A stretch of DNA of 10,031 bases from an uncultured Erysipelotrichaceae bacterium (GTDB lineage: Bacteria; Bacillota_I; Bacilli_A; Erysipelotrichales; Coprobacillaceae): assembly GCA_900317015.1 (NCBI GenBank), contig ONFH01000080.1, forward strand, positions 1-10,031, given 5' to 3'. Made by a program: the position numbers and the translations under genes. Positions within the stretch are counted from its first letter, which is position 1, and every line of letters starts with the position of its first letter. Below are positions 1 through 5,869 of the stretch, in pieces. The notes under the pieces are model-generated. The model was not told where the DNA came from and did not search any database. It saw nothing but the letters and a program-made list of their open reading frames with translations.

Positions 1-82
1 CAAGTCCGGCTGAAGGGATCGGTCTTGAAAACCGACAGGGGATGCAAGTCCCGCGGGGGTTCGAATCCCTCAAGCTGCGCCA
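1..82 (+). tRNA. tRNA-Ser(UGA), 5' end cut off by the window edge
   Basis: The anticodon stem pairs TCGGT (19-23) with ACCGA (31-35) around the loop CTTGAAA, which puts anticodon TGA at 26-28 and reads UCA-type serine codons. A long variable arm (36-54, with a GGGGA/TCCC-type stem) is the hallmark of a class II tRNA such as Ser. The T arm is GGGGG-TTCGAAT-CCCTC (55-71). The 3' acceptor strand is 72-78, the discriminator base is G79, as is usual for tRNA-Ser, and CCA is encoded at 80-82. The first 11-12 bases (5' acceptor strand and start of the D arm) lie outside the window. A run of seven T follows CCA directly. Confidence 0.95.
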
Positions 83-173
83 TTTTTTTATTTTAGAACG
101 GGGCTGAACCCGTCATCTAAAAGGGCGGCATTTATTTGCCACTCATATATTTTTGGGGAAATTTATTTATATC

Positions 174-235
174 AAAGCCATTGTGCTTTAAAGTCAAGCT
201 TGGGGAAGTTTGGCTTTTTCTTTTTATTTAATTTT
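174..235 (+). terminator. Possible weak terminator downstream of tRNA-Ser
   Basis: AAAGCCA (174-180) can pair with TGGCTTT (211-217). An inner hairpin, AAGCTT-GGGG-AAGTTT (196-211, one G-U pair), competes for the last base. A T-rich tract follows (213-235, broken by a C and a few A). The outer loop is long, so this is a weak call. It could end the tRNA transcript, or it could be part of a structured RNA running from about 95 to 235. Confidence 0.35.
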
Positions 236-252
236 CATCTTACCTTGAAAAT
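231..252. repeat. Inverted repeat ATTTTCA-N8-TGAAAAT
   Basis: Two perfect 7-base arms are separated by 8 bases, about 100 bases upstream of the ATPase promoter. The arms resemble half-sites of the CodY consensus (AATTTTCWGAAAATT), but the spacing is wrong for a standard CodY box. It may be a protein-binding site or chance in an A+T-rich region. Confidence 0.4.
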
Positions 253-313
253 GACATAAAGATAAAATGAGAGAGCGAGATCTATAAACGATGTTGGTTT
301 TATTTTTTTAACT

Positions 314-344
314 CAATCTAAAGTTCATATTTGTGTTTGGATTG
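314..344. promoter_or_regulatory. Candidate operator over the -35 region of the ATPase gene
   Basis: CAATCTAAA (314-322) and TTTGGATTG (336-344) form an inverted repeat with eight of nine positions complementary and a 13-base centre. It ends five bases before the -10 hexamer (350-355), so it covers the -35 region of a promoter that lacks a good -35 box. That placement suits a regulator-binding site. The regulator is unknown. Confidence 0.4.
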
Positions 345-346
345 GA

Positions 347-355
347 TGATATAAT
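347..355 (+). promoter_or_regulatory. Extended -10 promoter of the ATPase gene
   Basis: TGA-TATAAT gives a perfect -10 hexamer (350-355) with the TGN extension. No convincing -35 hexamer exists at 16-18 bases; the nearest, TTCATA (324-329), is 20 bases away. The predicted transcription start is near 362, giving a leader of about 22 bases. The same TGATATAATGA string occurs at the HAD phosphatase promoter (4243-4253). Confidence 0.7.
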
Positions 356-362
356 GAAATAT

Positions 363-382
363 AGATAAAGGGGGCTTTATCT
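363..382 (+). promoter_or_regulatory. Leader hairpin with the Shine-Dalgarno G-run in its loop
   Basis: AGATAAAG (363-370) and CTTTATCT (375-382) are perfect complements around the loop GGGG (371-374). The AAAGGGGG ribosome binding site of the ATPase gene therefore lies partly in the 3' end of the left arm and partly in the loop, and the ATG starts two bases after the stem. With transcription starting near 362, almost the whole leader would be this hairpin. It may tune ribosome access or protect the mRNA 5' end. Confidence 0.65.
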
Positions 383-383
383 T

Positions 384-2720
384 ATGGAATATCATGGCTT
401 AAATCAAGATGAAGTCAATGAAAGAATACGACATCATCAAGTGAATATTGTTAAAGATGATCGCTCCAAGAGCTATCGTCAGATCATCAAAGATCATACA
501 TTGACGTATTTCAACGCTTTAAATATCTTCCTTGCCTTTTTAATTATCTTATCAGGCAAGTTTGTCAATATGACCTTTATTGGGGTCGTCTTTGTCAATA
601 CGATCATTGGGATCATTCAGGAGTTTAAGGTCAAGTCCACCATTGATCAATTAAAGATCGTCACGACCAAACATGTGAAAACATTCCGTGATGGTGAGTT
701 AAAGGACCTAAATGTCGATGAGCTGGTCTTAGATGACGTGATCAAGGTCGAAGCAGGAGAACAGATCGCCTGTGACTTAAAAGTCCTAGAGACGTCATTT
801 ATTGAAATGAATGAATCCTTATTAACAGGAGAAAGCGTTCCAGTCGTTAAAAAAGTCGACGATGAGATCTTAGCGGGAACCTTTGTGGCGAGCGGCAGTG
901 CCATCTGTCAGGTCATTCGAGTAGGTAATGATGTTTATTCTACAAAACTCTCCGCAAAGGCGAAACGAGGCAATAAGGCTGCCAGTGAGATGCGTGATAC
1001 GATCGATCGTATTATTAAGGTCTTAAGTATCTTAATTATTCCTGTTGGCCTGCTTCTTTTTAGAAGCCAGTATTTTGCTAATAAGAATATCTCTAATGCC
1101 TTCGTCAAAACGGTCGCTGGCGTGGTTGGAATGATTCCTGAAGGCTTAGTTCTTTTGACATCTTTGTCCTTTGTTTTAGGGGTCGGCCGATTAGCTAAAA
1201 AGAGAGCTTTAGTCCAGCAGATGGAAGCCATTGAAGCTTTAGCAAGAGTCGACGTGCTCTGTTTAGATAAGACCGGAACGATTACGACGGGGGCTATTCA
1301 TGTCGAAGAGGTGAAATCACTTCATAACACTTCAAACGAAGCTATTTTGAACGTCATGAATATTATCAGCTTTGAAAGTGACGTCCATAATGCCACGCAG
1401 GAGGCTTTAAAGGGTTATTTTACAAAACAGAGTGAATCACATGTCCTTGATGCTTTACCATTTTCTAGCCGTCGTAAATACAGTGGCTATCATCTTGATA
1501 ATGGAAAAACGTATTTACTAGGCGCAGCGGAAATGCTTACGAAAGATCCACAGATCTTGAGAGAAGTGGAAGATTACGCAAAAAATGGTCTACGTGTGCT
1601 GATGCTTACTGAGGCGAAGGATTTTGAAGGGACACAGATCAAAGAGATGGCCTTGATCTTAATGAGTGATGAGATCAAGTCGGATGCAAAAGAAACCTTT
1701 GATTTCTTTCATCAGGAAGATGTCTCATTACGTATTTTATCTGGTGACCACCCAGCGACTGTGACTCGTGTCTTAAATCGTTTAGGTAGACAGAATATCC
1801 AGGCGATCGATGCTCGTGAACTGCCAGATCATGAAGACGAACTTGCCAGAGTCGTTGATCATTATCAGGTATTTGGTCGAGTCAAACCGGAACAAAAGGA
1901 AATGATCGTCCATGCATTTCAGAAGTCCGGTCATATCACTGGCATGGTCGGTGATGGCGTCAATGATGTTTTAGCCATCAAAGAAGCGGACTGTGGGATT
2001 GCCATGGCCAATGGGGCTGATGCGGCAAAAAGTGCAGCCCATATCGTCTTAATGGATTCAAATTTCTCAAGCATGATCGAGATCGTCAAAGAAGGACGCA
2101 CGATCATTGCCAATATTGAACGTGTCAGCTCTTTGTATTTAACAAAGACGATCTATTCTGCTTGTCTATCATTGTTATTTGGCATCCTGGGCCGTGTTTA
2201 CCCATTTACGCCATTCCAGTTATCGATCATCAGCGGTTTTGCGATCGGTTATCCATCATTCTTTATCGCCTTAGAACACGATGTGAAAGTGTCTTCGAAA
2301 GGATTCTTAGCACATGTTTTAAAGACGGCTTTGCCGTGTGCTTTGACGATCGTAACATATGTGACCTTCCTGGTCATCGCTCAGGGACTATTTGGTTATA
2401 GTGAGAAGCTCTTTTTAAGCTACAGCTATATCGTGACGATCTTTGTCAGCTTTATCGTGCTCTTTAAGGTCTGTTACCCAATGAATGCCTATCGTTTATT
2501 GATCTTCTTGTTATGCAGTGTTCCGGTCTTCTTTGTGGTCAATTTCTTGTCCCACTATTTGTCGATCTATGCCTTACTTGACCGTCACATGTTATATGTG
2601 CTTCCAGTCTTGGCGTCCACGATCTTTGTCTGTGGCCTTTATACAAGAGTTATCAACCTTTTTGTGAAGTATCATATCGTTGGCAATGTCAAGCAGCGTT
2701 TGCTTTCGCTTAAAAAATAA
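384..2720 (+). CDS. Cation-translocating P-type ATPase, CtpE-like
   Basis: This is a 778-residue membrane pump using ATP through an aspartyl-phosphate intermediate. Visible parts in order: TM1-TM2 (about 43-80); actuator domain with LTGES (147-151); TM3-TM4 (about 210-270) with PEGL at 252-255; phosphorylation site DKTGT (295-299, Asp295); a nucleotide-binding domain; the GDGVND hinge (523-528); then a six-helix C-terminal bundle (about 585-760). There is no N-terminal heavy-metal domain and no CPC motif, which argues against copper or zinc export. TM6 (about 611-630) lacks the N-x-x-D pair of PacL/SERCA-type calcium pumps and instead resembles the CtpE/YoaB group, linked in other bacteria to Ca2+ or Mn2+ transport. 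Length matches that group. The start is supported by AAAGGGGG nine bases upstream. The ion and direction cannot be read from sequence. No clear terminator follows. Confidence 0.9.
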   Translation: MEYHGLNQDEVNERIRHHQVNIVKDDRSKSYRQIIKDHTLTYFNALNIFLAFLIILSGKFVNMTFIGVVFVNTIIGIIQEFKVKSTIDQLKIVTTKHVKTFRDGELKDLNVDELVLDDVIKVEAGEQIACDLKVLETSFIEMNESLLTGESVPVVKKVDDEILAGTFVASGSAICQVIRVGNDVYSTKLSAKAKRGNKAASEMRDTIDRIIKVLSILIIPVGLLLFRSQYFANKNISNAFVKTVAGVVGMIPEGLVLLTSLSFVLGVGRLAKKRALVQQMEAIEALARVDVLCLDKTGTITTGAIHVEEVKSLHNTSNEAILNVMNIISFESDVHNATQEALKGYFTKQSESHVLDALPFSSRRKYSGYHLDNGKTYLLGAAEMLTKDPQILREVEDYAKNGLRVLMLTEAKDFEGTQIKEMALILMSDEIKSDAKETFDFFHQEDVSLRILSGDHPATVTRVLNRLGRQNIQAIDARELPDHEDELARVVDHYQVFGRVKPEQKEMIVHAFQKSGHITGMVGDGVNDVLAIKEADCGIAMANGADAAKSAAHIVLMDSNFSSMIEIVKEGRTIIANIERVSSLYLTKTIYSACLSLLFGILGRVYPFTPFQLSIISGFAIGYPSFFIALEHDVKVSSKGFLAHVLKTALPCALTIVTYVTFLVIAQGLFGYSEKLFLSYSYIVTIFVSFIVLFKVCYPMNAYRLLIFLLCSVPVFFVVNFLSHYLSIYALLDRHMLYVLPVLASTIFVCGLYTRVINLFVKYHIVGNVKQRLLSLKK

Positions 2721-2809
2721 ATATCTAAGCAAATGTCTAATAATGACAAAATGAATGATAAAATTTAGAGATTGAAGAAAATAAAATCGTTCAGATGACA
2801 TAATACTTG

Positions 2810-2861
2810 TATACACAAAGTCAAAACTATGGTATGATATATCAAAACCACATTGGGGAGG
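2810..2861 (+). promoter_or_regulatory. Promoter and ribosome binding site of citrate synthase
   Basis: TATACA (2810-2815) is followed after 17 bases by TATGAT (2833-2838), which carries the TGN extension (TGG, 2830-2832). The predicted start is near 2845, for a 27-base leader containing GGGGAGG (2855-2861), ten bases before the ATG. The -35 lies in a perfect 8-base palindrome TGTATACA (2808-2815), extendable to a 12-base imperfect one. The -10 overlaps the palindrome TGATATATCA (2835-2844). Either could be an operator. Confidence 0.65.
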
Positions 2862-2871
2862 TTATATTGAA

Positions 2872-4209
2872 ATGAGCCAATTTATTAAAGAAAGCTATGA
2901 AAGACTCTTAATTGATGAGGACATTCCTGGCGAACTTTATAATAAATATCAAGTCAAAAGAGGTTTACGTAATGAGGATGGGACAGGCGTCTTAGTTGGT
3001 CTGACCCGTATCTCTGATGTCGTAGGGTACAAACGCACGGAAGAAGGCGTTGAACCATGCGAAGGCCATCTTTATTATCGTGGGATCGATGTGGCTGATA
3101 TCGTAAAACATGCCAAAGGACGACGTTTTGTCTTTGAGACCGTTTGTTTCTTGATCCTATTTGGTCACTTACCTAATCGTGATGAGCTTGATTCCTTCAA
3201 GCAAGTCCTGGCAAACCGCTATGAATTACCAGAACACTTCCTTGAACGAAGCATCTTAAATTATCCAGCGACCAACTTAATGAATAGATTACAGCAGGAA
3301 GTGCTGATCTTATATAACTATGATAAGTTTAATCCTGATTCGATCGATCCTTATGATACGCTTGAAAAGGGGATCAACTTAATTGCTAAGATTCCTGTCA
3401 TTGTCTGCTACACGTATGCGACAAAGATCCATGCCTTTGAAAACAAATCACTGATCATCCATCAGATCGATCCAAATCTATCGATTGCGGAACAGATCTT
3501 ACACTTATTAAAACCAGATGGACGTTTTACTCCTAAGGAGGCCGAAGTCTTAGATACGGCCTTAGTGCTTCATGCGGACCATGGTGGTGGGAATAACTCA
3601 ACATTTACCAATGTCGTGATCTCATCAACAGGTACCGATCTATTCTCAACGATTGCCGGTTCTATTGGATCCTTAAAAGGTCCTCGTCACGGTGGTGCGA
3701 ACTTAGCTGTACGTAAACAGATGAAAGCTGTTATCAAGCGTATCGGTCTTGATGCCACGGATGATGAGATCCGTGAGATCGTCAATAAGATCTTAGATAA
3801 ACAGTTCAATGACCGCAGTGGTCTTGTTTATGGGATCGGTCATGCCGTTTATACATTATCAGATCCACGTAGTGTGCTTTTAGCGCAGAAGTGTGAAGAG
3901 ATCTCAATTGAAAAAGATCGTCATGATGAATTCCTCTTCCATAAACGTTTTGGTGAGATCGCCGTCGAAGAGATCTATAAACGTAAAGGAAAACCAGTCT
4001 GTACGAATGTCGACTTCTATTCTGGACTTGTTTATGACATGTTAGGTATTCCAGAAGATCTTTATACTTTATTATTCGTCATCGGCCGTACAGTCGGCTG
4101 GATCGCCCATAATGTTGAAGAAAAATTATATGGTGGTCGTATTATTCGTCCGGCTACAAAATATGTGGGTGTCATCCAGGACTACAAAGATACAAAGGAA
4201 CGTGAATAA
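2872..4209 (+). CDS. Citrate synthase
   Basis: Condenses acetyl-CoA and oxaloacetate to citrate in the cytoplasm, the entry to the TCA cycle and, in fermenting Firmicutes, to 2-oxoglutarate and glutamate. The 445-residue length fits the longer clostridial-type enzymes. Visible signatures: an N-terminal segment with HLYYRGID; the LHADHGGG block with the first active-site His; the KGPRHGGAN block; the YGIGHAVYTLSDPR block with the second catalytic His; the NVDFYSG block with the catalytic Asp; and the GWIAHNVEE block near the C terminus. The widespread GHRVY form has Ala for Arg here (GHAVY), which I recall from clostridial relatives. The start follows a strong GGGGAGG. No aconitase or isocitrate dehydrogenase gene lies beside it. 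It has its own promoter and terminator, so it is probably monocistronic. Confidence 0.95.
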   Translation: MSQFIKESYERLLIDEDIPGELYNKYQVKRGLRNEDGTGVLVGLTRISDVVGYKRTEEGVEPCEGHLYYRGIDVADIVKHAKGRRFVFETVCFLILFGHLPNRDELDSFKQVLANRYELPEHFLERSILNYPATNLMNRLQQEVLILYNYDKFNPDSIDPYDTLEKGINLIAKIPVIVCYTYATKIHAFENKSLIIHQIDPNLSIAEQILHLLKPDGRFTPKEAEVLDTALVLHADHGGGNNSTFTNVVISSTGTDLFSTIAGSIGSLKGPRHGGANLAVRKQMKAVIKRIGLDATDDEIREIVNKILDKQFNDRSGLVYGIGHAVYTLSDPRSVLLAQKCEEISIEKDRHDEFLFHKRFGEIAVEEIYKRKGKPVCTNVDFYSGLVYDMLGIPEDLYTLLFVIGRTVGWIAHNVEEKLYGGRIIRPATKYVGVIQDYKDTKERE

Positions 4210-4230
4210 AAGGAGTGTAAACTCCTTTTT
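4208..4230 (+). terminator. Terminator of citrate synthase, overlapping its stop codon
   Basis: AAAAGGAGT (4208-4216) and ACTCCTTTT (4221-4229) form a perfect 9-bp stem around the loop GTAA, within an A-run and a T-run. The TAA stop (4207-4209) supplies the first bases of the stem. The right arm falls where the -35 region of the next promoter would be. Confidence 0.85.
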
Positions 4231-4242
4231 CGCTTACTTTGG

Positions 4243-4251
4243 TGATATAAT
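4243..4251 (+). promoter_or_regulatory. Extended -10 promoter of the HAD/hydrolase operon
   Basis: TGA-TATAAT (-10 at 4246-4251) is identical to the ATPase promoter core. No -35 consensus is present, because that position is occupied by the upstream terminator. The predicted start is near 4258, leaving a 17-base leader with the ribosome binding site GAGGGGA (4264-4270). Confidence 0.65.
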
Positions 4252-4274
4252 GAGAAAGAAAGCGAGGGGAAGCT

Positions 4275-5030
4275 ATGAAATTACTGTTTTTTGATATCGA
4301 TGGGACGCTTGCAACTCGTTTCTATGTCCCTGAAAGTACCCGTATTGCTTTAGATATGACGAGAAAAAAGGGCAATAAAGTCATTATTACGACAGGACGA
4401 GTCCTCTCTTATGCCAAATCTCATTTTGATGATCTCTGCGATGGTTATATCTGCTTTAATGGTCGTTATGGCGAACTTGATGGCCAGGTCCTTTATGATC
4501 ATCCTTTCACGAAGGAAGAAGCGAATAGCTACAAACAGAGAGTCTTAGACGAAGGGGCCTCATTAGCCCTTTATACGATGAATCATGGCTATTATTATGG
4601 TCGTGAAGAAGACTACGAATTAGCTAAAGAAATGTGGGATGAAGGCTATATTACCAAGAGTGAAAGCATCACAGATCCCATCTATAATTTTGATGTGCTT
4701 TTTAAAGATGATGAGACCTTTAACAAGCTCGAAAGCTTTGAAGATGTTCTCTTTTCAAGACATGGCCCTCGACGCAGTGCGGATACGACCTTTTATAACC
4801 ACAATAAAGGCACGGCGATGGTCGCCTTTGCGAAAGCTTTAGGGGTAGATCTCGATGATACATATGCCTTTGGTGATGGCATCAATGATCTTTTGATGTT
4901 TCAGTCAGCCGGTCATAGCATTGCCATGGGGAATGCACGAGACGCCCTCAAAAAACAGGCCGATTTTGTAACGACCTCGATCGATAATCATGGAATAAGG
5001 AATGGTTTAAAACATTATGAACTCATTTAA
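4275..5030 (+). CDS. Cof-type HAD-superfamily phosphatase
   Basis: A 251-residue cytosolic hydrolase of HAD subclass IIB, which typically dephosphorylates sugar phosphates or other small phosphometabolites. All four HAD motifs are visible: DIDGT (7-11; nucleophile Asp7, acid/base Asp9), the Thr of IITTGR (near 39-40), Lys178 in NKGTA, and GDGIND (200-205; metal-binding Asp201 and Asp205). The region of about 80-175 between motifs II and III is the mobile cap that sets substrate choice, and it does not match a substrate-specific subgroup I recognise. The length is slightly short for Cof proteins (about 260-280). The ribosome binding site GAGGGGA lies just upstream. The gene overlaps the next one by 14 bases, so the two are co-transcribed and probably translationally coupled. 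The substrate is unknown. Confidence 0.9.
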   Translation: MKLLFFDIDGTLATRFYVPESTRIALDMTRKKGNKVIITTGRVLSYAKSHFDDLCDGYICFNGRYGELDGQVLYDHPFTKEEANSYKQRVLDEGASLALYTMNHGYYYGREEDYELAKEMWDEGYITKSESITDPIYNFDVLFKDDETFNKLESFEDVLFSRHGPRRSADTTFYNHNKGTAMVAFAKALGVDLDDTYAFGDGINDLLMFQSAGHSIAMGNARDALKKQADFVTTSIDNHGIRNGLKHYELI

Positions 5031-5781
5031 TAGCTTAAATTTTGAAGAATATGGGGATCCAGCAGATCCAACGGTCATTCTCTTACATGGAACATTACTA
5101 TCACCAGCGCAGTATGATGAAGTCATTACACCGCTAGAAGACCATTACCATGTCATTACACCTTACTTAGATGGCCACGCTCAGGCCGGGAAAGGTTTTG
5201 ACTCCATCTCTTCTTTAGCGGAAAAGATGCTTGCATTTATTTCTGAGTATTTTGATGGGAAAGTCGAAATGGTCTGTGGCATGGGCATTGGCGGTCAGTG
5301 CATTTTAGAGATGTTAGCCATGGACGAAGACTTTTGTGACTATGCGCTGATTGAAAGTACTCGTTGTGAAAAGGCGAAGGTCTATGAACGTACGAATGCG
5401 AAAGTGATCAAAGCCATTACATCAAATAAATGGAGTGCGAAAGCGTTCTATATGAACAAGCATTATCCAAAGGCGCTTTTTGAGAAATGGTATGAGGATG
5501 TCAAATCCATTTCCGCTGAAGATCTCAAAAAGATCTTAACGGCCGAAAGTGATTTTACGGTCAAGAAGCTTGTCGAACATACAAAAGTCAAAGTGCTGAT
5601 CGAAGTGGGAAGCCGGGAAGGAGATCTCATCAAGCAGGCGGAAGATCTGCATCATAAGATTCCTAAGAGCCAGCTGATCTTAATGTATAAATATCGCTCT
5701 GGAGACTTCTCCATGAATCATGTGGATTCGTATGTCAATCTGATTGAAAAATTATTACATCGTTTAACGTTAAATAAATAA
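5017..5781 (+). CDS. Alpha/beta-hydrolase-fold protein lacking the usual nucleophile
   Basis: This 254-residue soluble protein shows the N-terminal strand and oxyanion turn LLHGTLLS (22-29). A candidate C-terminal histidine is present (NHVDS, His235), with an acidic residue after the VLIEVGSREGD strand (Glu201 or Asp203). At the nucleophile elbow, where the family has G-x-S-x-G-G, the sequence reads GMGIGG (88-93), so the catalytic Ser is Gly90. The reading frame is otherwise intact, so this looks like a non-catalytic or altered relative rather than a pseudogene. The start lies inside the HAD gene. An in-frame stop just upstream (5008-5010) rules out a longer protein. The only Shine-Dalgarno-like stretch, AAGGA (4997-5001), is 15 bases away, which favours translation coupled to the HAD gene. 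Function unknown. Confidence 0.8.
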   Translation: MNSFNSLNFEEYGDPADPTVILLHGTLLSPAQYDEVITPLEDHYHVITPYLDGHAQAGKGFDSISSLAEKMLAFISEYFDGKVEMVCGMGIGGQCILEMLAMDEDFCDYALIESTRCEKAKVYERTNAKVIKAITSNKWSAKAFYMNKHYPKALFEKWYEDVKSISAEDLKKILTAESDFTVKKLVEHTKVKVLIEVGSREGDLIKQAEDLHHKIPKSQLILMYKYRSGDFSMNHVDSYVNLIEKLLHRLTLNK

Positions 5782-5820
5782 AATTTACATATAATTTTTT
5801 CGAATGTAATTTTATTTCTT
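5776..5820 (+). terminator. A+T-rich bulged hairpin ending the HAD/hydrolase operon
   Basis: The left arm (5776-5790) and right arm ATGTAATTTTATTT (5804-5817) pair over 14 bp with one bulged T, around a 13-base loop. The left arm includes the hydrolase stop codon (5779-5781). T-rich sequence lies in and just after the right arm. It has few G-C pairs, so it is a weaker terminator than the others in the window, but its place suits one. Confidence 0.5.
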
Positions 5821-5847
5821 CACATTTGCCTCTTTTTTCTCTACAAT
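5819..5847 (+). promoter_or_regulatory. Promoter of the RpiB-family gene
   Basis: TTCACA (5819-5824), a 17-base spacer and TACAAT (5842-5847) make a near-consensus sigma-A promoter. Transcription would begin near 5854, inside the ribosome binding site AAAGGAGG (5853-5860). The promoter overlaps the in-frame ATG at 5846, so that ATG cannot be the translated start. Confidence 0.75.
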
Positions 5848-5869
5848 GAAAGAAAGGAGGCATTTTTTA

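Larger units (their letters stand above)
83..346. other. Gene-free stretch between the tRNA and the ATPase promoter
   Basis: No reading frame with a ribosome binding site is visible on either strand. It holds a T-run right after the tRNA (83-89) and small hairpins ACGGG/CCCGT (98-113) and GGCA/TGCC (127-140). There is a direct repeat TTGGGGAARTTT (153-164 and 200-211), a possible terminator (174-235), and two dyad symmetries (231-252 and 314-344). I looked for the conserved cores of riboswitches known to control cation ATPases (yybP-ykoY, M-box) and for a T-box core and found none. Confidence 0.6.

Noticed and set aside
83..383. yybP-ykoY, M-box or T-box regulatory RNA upstream of the ATPase
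   Set aside because: The conserved core sequences of these classes are not present, and the best promoter lies downstream of the stretch that could fold.
647..1231. Antisense open frames inside the ATPase gene
   Set aside because: They are shadows of a strongly supported coding frame, without start signals or recognisable protein features.
2721..2809. Terminator after the ATPase gene
   Set aside because: Only short, weak pairings in A+T-rich sequence (for example TGTC/GACA) and no T-run after a stem.
4112..4294. Open frame of 60 codons on the + strand spanning the end of citrate synthase
   Set aside because: It lies in another frame of citrate synthase, crosses the terminator and promoter, and has no ribosome binding site of its own.
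5846..5869. Longer start for the RpiB-family protein at ATG 5846
   Set aside because: This ATG overlaps the -10 box TACAAT and precedes the Shine-Dalgarno; AAAGGAGG is correctly spaced for ATG 5870, which also gives the family's usual N terminus.
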